Origin: Rapana venosa
Taxonomy: Eukaryota > Mollusca > Gastropoda > Neogastropoda > Muricidae
NCBI GenBank assembly: GCA_028751875.1
Contig: CM054145.1
Span: 44,748,754-44,812,753 of the forward strand
Length of the DNA: 64,000 nt
Direction of reading: 5' to 3'
Shown here: piece by piece, positions 35,494-46,958 of the stretch
How positions within the stretch are numbered: position 1 is the stretch's first letter
Layout: every line of letters begins with the position of its first letter
The notes under the pieces: generated by a model
What the model saw: only the letters and a program-made list of their open reading frames with translations
Told to the model about the DNA's origin: nothing
Databases searched by the model: none
Made by a program: the position numbers and the translations under genes

Positions 35494-38400
35494 AGCAATA
35501 TAAGTGGTCTCACTGAAATGTCTACTGTATCACACATACCTTGACTAACAGTTCCAGCTTGGCTTTCTCCTCCTTCATCTCTTCAATCTGTTTCTGTGCC
35601 TCTTTGGCTCGAGCTTTCTCAATGCCCAGCTCATGACGATGGTTCTTCCTCACCATTTCCAAGTGCCTCTCCAGGTCCTGAACATTCACATCAAGCTACA
35701 TGTGCATATTTCAATGGATAGGATTAGAACAAGCATCATGAAAATGGCAACACAAGACTGGACTGCACTGATATGCCAAGAACAAGCATAAGGAACATGG
35801 CAAACAAGACTGGACTGCACTGATATGCCAAGAACAAGCATAATGAACATGGCAACACAAGACTGGACTGCACTGATATGCCAAGAACAATCATAATGAA
35901 AATGGCAACACAAGACTGGACTTTACTGATATGCCAAGAACAAGCATCATGAAAATGTCAACACAAGACTGGAGTGCACTGATATACCATTCCAGTTGTT
36001 GGGCATTTCTCAACTTAAAACACTGGTGAGACATCCAGAATATGAAGTCTGTCTCACTCATCACATTTGGAAATCACTGTGAGACAGAAAGTACACACCG
36101 AATGAGAAGTTTGTGTGGCTGACTTAGCCATATAGGCAGCCACACTCTGATTTCAGAGGATGTTTTCTCTTTTAATGGAGAGTGCAAGTTGTTATGCTTC
36201 ATGGATGAAGAACATCTCAACATAACACCATTTTACGGTAGATCTAGGCACTTTGATCAATAACAGACAAAGCCTTTGGCCTGGGCCAACAGCATTCCAG
36301 TCACAAGGGTAATTTTTCCCCCCATTCCTTAGCTAAAGATCCAAAGTTTACCAATTGTAAGATTTTGTGTGACACAGTCACACACACACACACACATACA
36401 CACCTGCACTCATACTTTTAAGCAGTGTTTCCCAATTCTCTTTGTCTGTTCCTTCCTCTCTCTCATTCTATCTCTTCCTCTTTTTACATAAAAAACCAAT
36501 TCATCTTGTATCATTTTGTGTGAAAAGATATAAAATTATAACTGTTATTGCTGCTGCTGCTGCTGCTGCTGCTACTACTATGACTATGACCTCTACTTCT
36601 ACTACCACTACTACAACAAACACACACACACAGTCACACACACACCACTGTCAAAAACGCACTCCAAACCGTGTCCCTACAGCCCCACGTACAATGACTT
36701 TACTGTTCTTTTCCTCCAAGGACACCTCTGCGTTGTTCAGCCGCCGATCCAGCTCACTTCGCTCCCCTAGGTTCTTCTGCTCGGAAAGGGCTTTGTATTT
36801 CTTCATCTGAGCATTGGCCCTGTCCAGTTCGTCCTCGGCATCGCGCAGGTAGCGGTCTGTCTTGTCGTGCTTCTCCTTAGCGCGCCGCAGCTGTTCCCTG
36901 AGGGAGCGTACTTCGTTGTTGTGGCTCTGTAACACCTGTGGCAGCTGGCTCTCGGTGTCTTCAAATTTCCGCAGTGCTCTCTCCTGGAAAGGTAAAGAAA
37001 ATCAAGGGAAAAAATCAGAGGAGTGAATGAATGAAAACTCACTCTGAGACTCCAGACATGGGCCATCCCAGTACAGCTCCATGAAATACTGTGGGGACCG
37101 GCAGGGTCACTGCGACAGACTGCAGACTTTGCCATCCACACTGAACTAAAAATTTAGCCAGGGAACACAGAAGAAGAAGAAGAAATGAAAGCATAACAGT
37201 GCATGTCATGTGCGTACTGGTATGTGTGTCCACTTGTGTGCAATAATAAATTCTTGTTCTATATAGTTAGTGTCTGATAGATGGGTTTGTTTTTCGGTTG
37301 TTGGGTGGTTTTTTTTGCAAGGTAAGGTAACTGTTTGGGCAGGTTTTCGACCAGGAAGAAGATGCATAGACCAGATCTTCACCCTGCGCAACATCATCAA
37401 ACAGTGCACGGAATGGCAGAGACAGCTGTATATCAACTTCGTAGATTTTGAAAAAGCCTTTGACAGCATTCATCGAGAAAGTGTATGGCGCATACTCCGA
37501 GCATATGGAATTCCACAGGAGATTATCCAAGTCATTAAGAGCTTCTACAACAACTTCACGTGCAGAGTAGGAAACAGTAAAACCAGTTTCAGTGTACAAA
37601 CCGGCGTCAGACAAGGCTGCCCCATGTCAGCACTACTCTTCAACCTGACAATTGATTGGGTGATGAGACAGACCACAGCTGACCAGTCACAGGGCATCAG
37701 ATGGACCCCATTCTCAACGCTTGAAGACATAGATTTTGCCGACGATCTGGCACTGCTCTCACATACCCACCATCACATTCAAGAGAAGACATCCCGTCTC
37801 AGCACTTTCGCACAGCAAGTAGGCCTGAAAATCAGTCAGAAGAAGACAGAGGTGATGACACTGAACGTTCAGAACCCCTCACAGGTCACAGTGAATGGAG
37901 AAGATTTACCAACAACTGAAGAGTTCACGTACCTCGGGAGCACTGTTAGGCATGACGGCGGAGCAGGCAGCGACATCAAGAACCGGATTAGCAAAGCAAG
38001 AAATGCTTATAGAAATCTGAACAATGTGTGGAAATCATCCCAGTACAGCACCAGAACCAAACTAAGACTATACCAGAGCTGTGTACTTTCCACCCTTTTG
38101 TACAGCTCGGAGTGCTGGAGGATGACTGAGAGTGACCTCGACAAACTATCCACATTCCACACAAAGAATCTCAGAAGAATCTTGCGCATCTTTTGGCCTG
38201 AGACCATCTCCAACCAAGAACTTTTTGCCCGTTGCAACCAAGAAAGCATGGACAACATCATCATGCATAGGCGATGGGCATGGATAGGGCATATCTGCCG
38301 TCGGGAACAGGGAAACATCACCCCAACTGCCCTCCACTGGACACCAAAGGGAAAACGCAAACGAGGACGACCCAAGGCATCGGGCTGTCGAAACAGAGCT

Positions 38401-39518
38401 GAAGACCTTCCAACATACCTGGGGAACCATTCGGAAGCTGGCCCAGGACAGACAGGAGTGGAGAACATTTGTTGCTGCCCTACGTGCCAATAAGGCACAA
38501 AGGCATTGATGATGAAGGTAACTGTTTGAACACAGAAATAAATTGCATCTGTGTAAATCACTAATTGTAAAATATAAATCATTCTAAAATGAAAACAAAT
38601 GGCAACAAAAATTCTGAAGAATGTAAATTTTATATACTGTACTTTACTTTGTGACTTCCTCCCTGTTGTCCTTTAGAATCATTGATTCATTTTTCAGATA
38701 AGAAAAAAAAATATAAAGTAAGGAGTTTAAGAGGGACACCAGCTGTTTAAACAAACATATGTCAAAAACTACTAAAAGTGATTTCTGTAACTGCCAAGTG
38801 TAAAACAAAACAACAAGACAGCCACTCTCACCCACACCCCATAGTTAAAGAAGACTCTTATCTCACTGGCGTGGACGCCAACAATTGACATGTCTGTGTA
38901 GGGAACTCCAGATCCCTTGTTCATGTCATGTCAGAAGCCTGGCCTATACTGGCTTTATTCCCAGTGTGTAGTGGTTTTAACACTAGCCTTTCATATGAAA
39001 TGCTTAACCAAGATCTCGCATGTAACACTCATCTAAAAGAAACTGGTGACTGTGCTTAGAAACTTTGCACTTGTATTTGAAAGACAGACAGGTGGACAGA
39101 CTGAAAAAGAGAGACAGACAGAAAGAAAACAGAGCAAGACAACAGGACAAAAAGGATAATTTTGATATTGATGATCATGCTGACTTGTGTGTGCTGTGGT
39201 GGTTGTGGTTGGTGGTGTGTGCTGTTGCTGAATGAATAGAATGATAGGAGTTGATGGATAATCGGTGTTAACAGATGTAAACGACTGTCTAAGAAAGACT
39301 AAAGTCCAGGTTGAAGATGACGGGGGCCTTCACCCCCGTTGAACGGAAATTTTTCTCACCATTGAGACCATGAGTGTGGTTGGCGCTGTCTTTCGGATGA
39401 GACGATTAACGATGTCCGATGCTGTTACACGTAATTATTTAGCGCACGTAAAAAAAGGCAACAAGAGCTTTCCTGGCAAATTCTTAGAAAAAGCACTCTG
39501 ATAGGGAAAATACAGCTG

Positions 39519-39563
<45 letters not shown>

Positions 39564-41680
39564 GAGTGTGAAACGTTGCGACTTGTTTAAGTGGCGACGG
39601 TTCTCCCGCTCCCGGGAGAGACAGCCCAAATTTCACGGAGAGAAATCAGCCGTGATAAAGTGGTATGAAATAAATCTGAGCGCTTGTGATTTGTTGCTTT
39701 AAGATTCAGGCTATAATTCCATACTTATTATTATTATGATGAGCAATATGATAATAGTCAAGTTTCTTCTCAAGAAGATTGATACGCATTTGTCAATGAC
39801 AAGAGGGAGTCACAGATTGAAAGAACAAGGAGGAGAAGAGGAAGAGGGAAAAATGGACAGGAGAAAGAGACAGAAGAGAGACAAACACTGAGACAAGACA
39901 AAGACTGAGAAAGTGAAACAGAGAAAGTTTGAGAATGATACAGAAAACTTCAGATGTCTTCTACACATACAGGCTTTTGCCTTTTTCATGTTTCCTTATC
40001 TAACCACTATCTTCCAAAGAAACCTACCTACTAACCTTGGGGACCAATTTTTCCCATCATGACATCAGCCCTACTTTGTCCTTGAAACAAAGCTTGAGAT
40101 GTTTGTCAGGTTAGCATAAAGAACATCTAAAACCTGTGTCCCAAGCATAACTTGCACACATGATGAGTGGAGTCTTTAAAACCACCATGATTGCATTTCT
40201 TGAAAAATTCAGAAATCCATAATAAGACTTAACTGCAGGCAATCTGACTTCATAAACAGATCTGCAAGAATCTGACACACTCTGAAATGTAACATAGATG
40301 TTTACAAGCACTCCTACACAAATATTTCTTTGCAAAATCCATTTGTGTGCATTTCTCCCTTGAATGGGATGCCTCAGTGTGTGTGCCTAATAAAACTGGG
40401 TGTGAATTTACCAAAACCACAATATACACTGAGAATCACATCATATTTATTCAATACACTGAATATTTATACACACACATAATTATTACAATTCACCATA
40501 ATACTTAAACATCAATACTTACACACTGAACATATGTACACATACTGAATATCAACATTTACACACTCAACATCAACACTGAACACAAAGATGGATTGGA
40601 CATCAACCACATGCTCTGACATCAACATACACACCCTGCACATTTACACACTCTGAGCTCTACCAGACATATACTGTTCAGAGTTCAGGTAAGAAAAAGA
40701 GAAGAAAAAAAAACAAGCCTACACACCTGTTTGTGCTGCACTTGCTTGAAGAGGCGGTTTTCATCTTTGACCACTTTCAGCTGCTTCTTCATGTCCTGCA
40801 GCTGGTTCTGAAGCTCCTTCATCCTCAGCTCACCAGCGGACAGGAGACGTTTGGTCACAAAGTCCACCTGGCCCTCTGACCGGGCTTGGCTGTGACGGCC
40901 AGGTCCTCGCCCTCGCCCCTTCCCAGGACCCCTGACCCGTCCATGAATCCTTCCTGAAATCAAAGCAAAGAATTGTAAAAAAAAAAGAAAAAAAAGAAGA
41001 AAGTGCACACAAAAAGTGCTTGTACCTGCATACATGTATACAAATATATGTACAAAGACACATGAAGAGCTATACATACACACATAAGTCACACACACAC
41101 ATGCACTCAATGAAAGCAGAATACTGAGGATCACTATTTTCAAAGGTCAGTTATCTACAATTTTACAGGAGGAGAAGACTTAGCATTAAAAAAAAGACAC
41201 AATAAAAGAATTGGTGTGAAGTTGGCATTCTGTGTCAGAATTGTACAAAGAAACAGTGCACTTTGCCCAGAATTCATTCTGTTCATTGCAAATCGAGAAC
41301 TATAAACTGCAGAAACAATGTCATTTAGATAGGTTTATGAGGTTGGCTGAAAACTGAAACAAATTTGGATTTAAAAATCTAAAACAAAACAGAAGAACAC
41401 GTAAAGAATTATCAAAGTTTTCAAAGTCAACAAATTTGAGGGGGGGGGGGGGGGGGGGCTGGGTGGAATAAGGGTGGCTAAGATTTTGACCTCAAGAACA
41501 TTTTGCAAATTATGAACTGTCCAAGCACACACACACACACACAAAATGCATGTCATTACACCCACACCCTACTGTTGAACTTACATGACACCCATTGATC
41601 GTCAAATGTGACTCACCGGCACTATGGTATATAATTTGACTGCCATAAGGATTTCTGCCACCCTGCTTTTGCCAGGGCAT
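27312..41680 (-). CDS. LCA5: Lebercilin (LCA5), ciliary coiled-coil protein, 6 coding exons
   Basis: Exons in transcript order: 41,680-41,617; 40,953-40,727; 36,983-36,693; 35,677-35,540; 34,512-34,309; 28,559-27,312. All introns are GT-AG and all phases match; the total is 2,172 nt, 723 residues (human 697). Known role: binds intraflagellar transport particles at the ciliary base and axoneme; human loss causes Leber congenital amaurosis 5. Visible: a short Arg-Gly-rich N-terminus (23-45); the lebercilin coiled coil from 'VDFVTKRLLSAGELRMKELQ' (51-70) to about 260 with 'NIYSNRL'; a very long Glu/Arg/Lys helix (339-480); 'YVFTQSIENLHKG' (518-530); 'GGYQPSFVGPI' (556-566); 'SRLMADLFG' (599-607); and an acidic tail 'DNFDDDIEEVVL' like the vertebrate DEIEEVAL end. 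A paralogous LCA5-like protein is the alternative; the C-terminal motifs favour LCA5 itself. Confidence 0.94.
33380..33570 (-). pseudogene. LINE 3' remnant with a C2H2-type zinc-finger end
   Basis: Read on the minus strand, about 33,535-33,460 encodes 'CNTCGKCCTSRICLFSHMRI' then H. This is Cys-x2-Cys-x12-His-x3-His, followed by 'SDR' and a stop. Several invertebrate non-LTR elements end their reverse-transcriptase protein with such a finger, so I read it as a 3' LINE remnant in LCA5 intron 5. No reverse-transcriptase motif is seen upstream (33,570-33,860). Confidence 0.5.
34309..34512 (-). CDS. LCA5: LCA5 exon 5
   Basis: Acceptor CTGCATGCAG, donor AAG|GTAGGG, phase 0 in and out, 68 residues (241-308). 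Contains 'LLEAQNIYSNRLL', matching the vertebrate 'DIKNIYSNRL' block at the end of the lebercilin coil. A Ser-rich 'KKSGSLSDISSRD' segment and a basic 'EEKRRAAQAEKK' helix follow. Confidence 0.95.
35436..35490. repeat. (CT)n microsatellite in LCA5 intron 4
   Basis: A pure CT run of about 55 nt lying 50 nt downstream (in transcript order) of the exon 4 donor at 35,540. Confidence 0.95.
35540..35677 (-). CDS. LCA5: LCA5 exon 4
   Basis: Acceptor GAATGTTCAG, donor AAG|GTATGTG, phase 0 in and out, 46 residues (195-240) starting 'DLERHLEMVRKNHRHELGIE'. It continues the coiled coil without a gap from exon 3 (…Lys-Val-Ile|Asp-Leu-Glu…). Confidence 0.93.
35715..35990. repeat. ~53-bp minisatellite in LCA5 intron 3
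   Basis: Units beginning 'aagactggactgcactgata' start at 35,754, 35,806, 35,859, 35,912 and 35,965, giving periods of 52-53. It begins about 40 bp upstream (in transcript order) of the exon 4 acceptor. The open frame through it is a repeat artefact. Confidence 0.93.
36115..36380 (-). mobile_element. Degenerate SINE B-like fragments
   Basis: 36,142-36,168 resembles the family B 'gtagccacattctgactttggggat' block and 36,330-36,375 resembles 'tagctc.gaggttcaccaatggcaagattttt'. The order is rearranged relative to other copies, so this is an old or composite copy. Confidence 0.35.
36693..36983 (-). CDS. LCA5: LCA5 exon 3: core of the lebercilin coiled coil
   Basis: Acceptor CCTTTCCAG, phase 0 in, 97 residues (98-194): 'ERALRKFEDTESQLPQVLQS' through 'LGERSELDRRLNNAEVSLEE'. 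Three phase-0 donors were possible. GT at 36,692-36,691 (ATT|GTACGT) is chosen because it joins exon 4 with no gap relative to the vertebrate coil. Confidence 0.92.
37338..38514 (+). mobile_element. 5'-truncated LINE in LCA5 intron 2, 14-bp target-site duplication
   Basis: One open frame covers most of a reverse transcriptase: 'GFRPGRRCIDQIFTLRNIIK', 'YINFVDFEKAFDSIHRES', 'GVRQGCPMSALLFNL', catalytic 'DIDFADDLALLSH', 'EFTYLGSTVRHDGGAGSD', 'WAWIGHICRREQGNIT' and '[10 protein letters not shown]'. Near 38,370-38,378 the frame shifts: the family C-terminus ('WGTIRKLAQDRQEWRTFVAA') continues one frame over to a stop at about 38,508. AAGGTAACTGTTTG flanks the element (37,324-37,337 and 38,515-38,528), and the 3' tail is TGATGATGA. 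It sits antisense to LCA5. The intact target duplication and long frame suggest a fairly recent insertion. Confidence 0.93.
39300..39675 (+). mobile_element. SINE/short retroelement with central 'cggatgagacg' domain
   Basis: Shows 'ctttcggatgagacgattaa', 'cgatgtccgatg', 'tagcgcacgtaaaa', 'ggcaacaag', 'cctggcaaattctt.gaaaaagcactctgatagg', an A run, and then 'ccgggagagacagcccaaatttcacggagag'. This order is typical of a widespread invertebrate SINE body. The first block is shared with the family B copy at 46,050 ('ctttgaatgagactttaaac'). Confidence 0.6.
39524..39560. repeat. poly-A run
   Basis: About 37 adenines inside the SINE at 39,300-39,675, a probable internal A-rich linker that has expanded. 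Confidence 0.9.
40727..40953 (-). CDS. LCA5: LCA5 exon 2: start of the lebercilin domain
   Basis: Acceptor TTTGATTTCAG, donor CAG|GTGTGT, phase 1 in and phase 0 out; residues 23-97. A basic Arg-Gly-rich stretch 'RGPGKGRGRGPGRH' precedes 'FVTKRLLSAGELRMKELQNQ', which matches '[20 protein letters not shown]' of the vertebrate protein. Confidence 0.95.
41441..41458. repeat. poly-G run in LCA5 intron 1
   Basis: About 18 guanines; the run length is uncertain in an assembly. It lies about 160 nt downstream, in transcript order, of the exon 1 donor. Confidence 0.85.
41617..41680 (-). CDS. LCA5: LCA5 exon 1 coding part
   Basis: ATG at 41,680-41,678 in a good start context (ACC before ATG). An in-frame TGA lies just upstream at 41,728-41,726. 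It encodes 'MPWQKQGGRNPYGSQIIYHS' then Ala and the first base of Gly, ending in phase 1 at G|GTGAGT, which matches exon 2. The short N-terminus has no recognised domain; vertebrate LCA5 N-termini are also poorly conserved. An upstream 5' untranslated exon cannot be excluded. Confidence 0.82.
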
Positions 41681-41728
41681 GGTGAACACACTGTTCTCGT
41701 TCCCCAGATTTAAACACCTCACTCTTCA

Positions 41729-42403
41729 CACTCTTCAATACCAACAAATCCAACTGTACAACAAATGAATGTGTGTGCCCTTTCTACACACATACTCCAT
41801 GAACGAAGACAGATCATGAAAAGAAGCTACCACCACCAAGTTTCAACCACTGCGGTAACAAAATAATCACACAACAATCAAATTCGCGGTTTCGACATTT
41901 GACTTGTGTCATTCCACAAACAGAAACCCTCAGGTAACAAGAGGTAATCCAGACATGCTTAGTCTTGTCACTGCTTTCTCTCCAGTTGCTTCATGAGATC
42001 TTAAAATCTCTATACTCAGGATTTAAGTTGTTCCGCACTTTGCATGAGCCACCTATCGTTGTCAACACAAACACAAGCTGAATGCCTCATGGGTGAGACT
42101 TTATTTCTACATTCAAAGAAAACAAACTATCATGCTGTTTCCATTATAAGGTGTTCCACATTTGATGTTGTTGTAGCTGTCAATGTTCTTGGAGCAGGAA
42201 TGCACCCTTTCCACACAATGTACACCCCTATAATTGCTAGTTGTAAAACAGCTCGATAGTTATAGGATCAGTTGGCAAGGTCCTATACACTTTGAGTCTC
42301 CAGCCAGACACATTCAGCTCTTTTCTCCCCCTCCCCTTCTCCTGCTCTCTCTCTTTCTCTCTCTCTTTCTCCATTCAACTCTGCCTAAACAATTTTCATG
42401 ACT
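41729..42403 (-). promoter_or_regulatory. Probable LCA5 upstream region; possible poly(A) signal of the upstream gene
   Basis: This is the ~670 bp between the LCA5 start exon and the proposed last exon of the micro-exon gene. AATAAA on the minus strand lies at 42,105-42,100. No TATA box or other promoter motif is convincing. If the upstream gene ends here, the two transcription units are only a few hundred bases apart. Confidence 0.35.
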
Positions 42404-42429
42404 TTAACTTCTCACGGAGCCCCAATGCC
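42404..42429 (-). CDS. Candidate last exon of the micro-exon gene
   Basis: After acceptor GTTGTGCAG, phase 1 gives Gly-His-Trp-Gly-Ser-Val-Arg-Ser and TAA. The short product echoes the array pattern (Gly-His..., Ser-Val-x-Ser). A minus-strand AATAAA lies about 300 nt downstream at 42,105-42,100. It is only 26 nt of coding sequence, so chance is a serious alternative. Confidence 0.33.
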
Positions 42430-45400
42430 CTGCACAACATTTCTCTAAAGAGAGGCAAGATTGTTCTCATTCTCATGCAAATGATGCCGATCTTGCTTCG
42501 ATCTTGCTTCAAACTCTAAAACGGTTTGCACCAAAAGAAAAGTTACAGCATTATCCGCCCGTGCTGAGGGTCATTGAGACTGTAAACTATAAGGCGGCGG
42601 AGTGCTTTGGGGCTGAGTGGGTCCAGTGTTTTGATAAGTCAATGAACAAAAGGGCCCTTCTTCAATGGCGGTAAGTCAGCAAAGGCTGGATAAGCTCCTA
42701 CCCTACATTGAGGGCCAAGTCACTATCAGCAAAGGCTCCTTTCTTTTGTGTGTAACGAGAACAAGCAGTTTAGCAGAGGTGCCAATCGGATGGACAAAAA
42801 GTTACAGCGAAATTATGGCTTGGTGTGTGTAGGTGTGTGTGTAGGAGGGGGGGGTGTTTGTGTGGTGTGTGTGTGTGAGTGTGCAATTAAGAAGAAGAGC
42901 AATTAAGTGTAAGTGTACATGCACACAAACACACATACACACGCATGCGCACGCATGCACACACACATGCGCACATACGCATGTGCACACACACACATGC
43001 ACACACACACACTCCTCTCTCTCACACACACATGCGCACACACGCATGTGCACACACACACATACACACACACACTCCTCTCTCTCTCACACACACAGTG
43101 ACAATGGTAGAGTGCCATGAACTGTTTGTCTGACTTACACAGGGTAGAACCAGAAACACAAAACTACCTGACAATACTTTAGAGAGATCAAAGTGTCTGG
43201 CTTCACCAAACACTGTCGGTCAGAAAATCACTGGGCAAGAAAATGGGATTTTTAGTGTCCTCTCAAAGCAATGTTAGTGTACACAATATGTATGTATGTA
43301 TGTATGTATATATGTATGTATGTGAGTATGTATGTATGTATTACGTACGTACGTACGCACGCATGTACGCACACACTCACTCACATAGAGAGTTACAATC
43401 ATACAGAGCGAAAAAAACAAAAAGTCTAAATACAGTGGGGGTTTTCAACGATTATAGAATAACTTCTTTTTTCTTTTTTACACTATATTAGTATATATGA
43501 ATGATCAATGAAAATACATTGACTATAAAATGCTGAAAAGGTGTCCACAAAAGTGTGACAGATTATTTAACAGGTAGCAATAAATTGACAAAGCAGCCAA
43601 ATCAGCAGCAAAACTGTCTTCATCTTCACTATCCTTCATCTTTGAAATTTTCTTTTAACTTTGTTGCCTGCAAGCAACTGCAGGAAAGCTAGTGAATAGC
43701 TATGAATAAACGAAACATATTGACTGAAAACATGAGTTCAAGTCCCTGCTCAGGTGTCAGTTCTAGAAGGTCCCCCCCCTGCCAAGATTCCCCTCCCCTC
43801 CCCCTTTGGGAGTTCACTCTCATTCCAACTCTAAGCCCCTCCCTTTAAGTCCTTTGAATGAAACTTTCATTAAACAAAGATAGCAAGATTGACAACACAC
43901 TGTCATCATCTTGCATATAATTATGTTAAAAATCCATGCATGTTTCACAAACAGAAGAATAGGCTAGCTGCTGCTGGTGGCCTAGGTGACAGAAACAGAC
44001 ATAATGCATTACCTGCAACCCGGAGAGAGGGGGAGAACTCTGTCATACCTAGAGAGAGGGGGAGAGCTATGTCATGGTCAACTTCCACCAAACACACTGC
44101 CTGAAAGATTCAAATCACAGCTAGCGTCCAAACTATGGGAGAAGTCAAATCCAGTCATCAACTCAAAAAAATGTTGTCTTGTCATAGTGCCATATAGAAT
44201 GCAGTTTTCATTTTCAGGATCACCTGAGTCACCCTAAGAGTCATGTCACCAGAATTAAGAGAAACAAAACCCTATAAAACCATCAGCCATGATCCTTTTC
44301 AACATGACGCCTGTTGAAGACCTAGTTGGGTGAACAAAAAGCATTGGAGCTAAATTCATCAATGGCACAAAATGGTAAGAATTTTGTGTGCAAAAATGGT
44401 TTAGTAATACTCAAGAATAGATAAAAAATTCATGACTGCCAATGTAATGAAGTAAATCAACAGTCTCCAGTAGAATCTCGTGTAACTCTCTGACTTTAGT
44501 ACCTTCAGATCACAAAGATATGCAGATAATTATGTTTCAATAAAATTTTTAAAAAGTAACAAATAAGTTACATAAACACAAAAGTGAATTTTTGAGTGTC
44601 ACTCAGATTATCAACAAAGACTCTGAGGCAAAGTTAGTGGTGAAGTCATCCATACAATTCTGTTAAAAACTGTTTTAAAAAAAAAAGTATTGTTACTGCA
44701 CAAGGTGCAGGGGTGTGTGGCAGAACAAAAACTGAACAACCTGCTGTGGTACAGTGGTTAGCATATTGAATTCCTGGCTGGAAAGTCACAGGTCCGAGTC
44801 CCATAATTAAGTGTCATTCTTCATGGGGTTTTTTTGTTTGTTTTTTTGTTTTGTTTGTTTTTTGTTTTACCTTGGCCAGCTACAACCCAAAATGACTTTG
44901 CTATAGGTTCATTGAGAAGACTATACTACACAATTGAGAATCATCCACTTTGCAGATGAGGTTTTAAGAGTGTTGCTAAATTACTTGAACAACACTCTGG
45001 CCTGGCTGACACCAATATATTATAATGGGAAGGGTGGTGCACAGCCCTGTCAAGCAGTCTCAAAACTTGGCACTTTCATACTAAAATCATAGCATCATCC
45101 TTGCATCATCCTTATCACCACTGATCCCTGGCAATAAAAGATAATTATATTTTCTATATTGGTGGTGCCTGCTGTTCTGATCTCATAATGACCTTAGTTC
45201 TGGTTTCTCCCCATACTTCCGTACCCATGGTGAGTTGTGTCAAAGCTTTGGATACGAGGGTCCGTTCATAGGTGGTCATTTGGGGGGCATTGTGGGTGTC
45301 TCACTCAGGCTGAAACTAGGGCAATTTTGTCACCAGTAGGGTGCTTAGCTGGCAGTGTTCTGTTTGTGTTCAGTTGGATCAATAGGGCCACCATTGAACA

Positions 45401-46881
45401 CACCAAAGTGACCCTGCAACAGCACAGGGCCTTTCTGGTTGATGCCTTTAATCAGCTCCATGTGGACACCTAGAAGACTGGATATGACAAAGCAAACCTA
45501 GGTATAACAAGTCTGGGTATGCTGGGGTTGTGGGACTGGAATGAGAGGAATGGGAACAGCAGGAGGGCAATATCACTGATGATTAGGCAGCAAAAAGCAA
45601 ACAAACAAACAAAAATTCCACAAAGAAAAACACAAACAAATTCAACAACTCTTTCTTTCATCTGTTTAACATCTTTCCACAATCAATGATTATTAGATGA
45701 AATCAACATTTGAGCATATGTGCATGTGCACAACTGTGTGCATGTTTTGTCATAATTCAGGCACACCTCTCACCTGGAAAACTTTCAACACTATCAGGAT
45801 CTGAAGCATGGGTATGTCCTGCACATATATTGGCTGATTTGTGAACCATCAGGCTCTGCTGCACCTTGCAGGCAATAGTATGTCTGCTGTCACTCACCTT
45901 TCTATTAACCAGGGGGCAGGATAGCCTAGTGGTTAGAGCGTTAAAGCTCACAATCCAACAGCACAGGTTCAAGCCACCACCAAGATGCCTGTTTGCGGGG
46001 ATTTTCCCCTTGGAGTTAACATCACTACAGACTCCAATCCCCAACCAAAAAGTCCTTTGAATGAGACTTTAAACCAAGGTCCTGTGTATGAATGGACGCA
46101 GAACAGCTTGTGCACATGTAAAAACCCATTCCACCCTTTCAAAACATAGGCCACTGTGCACTGGTAGGAACGGATGACAAAACTTTTAAATGCATGCACA
46201 CTGGTAGCATGTCTAGACATCATGCCCAAAGTCAGGATGTGGCTACCTTAATGGTGGATAGACCATTGTAACCGTAAATTTCACTACTGGTGAACATTGC
46301 AGCTCTACCCACGGAGTGGAGAAGAAATTATTACAGCACTTATTTGCAAAATCACTGTTTGTGCTTTGACATGGCTGATCTCACATCATGTTCTGTTTTG
46401 AATTCACCACACAACCCACATAAAGGTAATTCCTACAGCGGCACAACAAGCACCAGTCCTTGAGGAGGACACATACCCTCGCCTGTAACTGCATTATTTC
46501 AGTCACATTCAGTAGTGGCCAAACTGATTTATTAACTGCACACACACACACACACGCATGCGCGCGTGCAGAAGCACACACACACAGAGATTTTAATACA
46601 TATCATTTGGTGTGAATTTACTTTAAATTGAAGAAGCTTATACCCAGCCATTAGCAAAGGGGTCCATCAGATCCACAACCCCATGAAAAAATACAACTCA
46701 ATTTTTTTTTAAACCCAAAAAACACCCAACCACACAAAAATTCCTGAACCAGAAAATCCCAAACAAAAAAACAAGCCACCCACAGTGTAAGGTCTAAAAA
46801 CTTAAAGCCCCTCTCTGTTCACTGAGAGCTAAACACCAGCACTACTCCATCAGAGTTGACAACTACACACATAAGATACAG

Positions 46882-46958
<77 letters not shown>

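Noticed and set aside
42802..43133. His-Thr and Cys-Val rich frames
   Set aside because: Direct reading of CA/TG microsatellite DNA.
44863..44900. Splice-bounded 30-nt phase 1-1 segment on the minus strand
   Set aside because: It overlaps a SINE-like region, lacks the array residue pattern and has a poor acceptor.
45484..45541. Minus-strand acceptor with a good pyrimidine tract and a short frame ending in a stop
   Set aside because: The peptide does not resemble the micro-exon pattern in phase 1; kept only as an alternative last exon.
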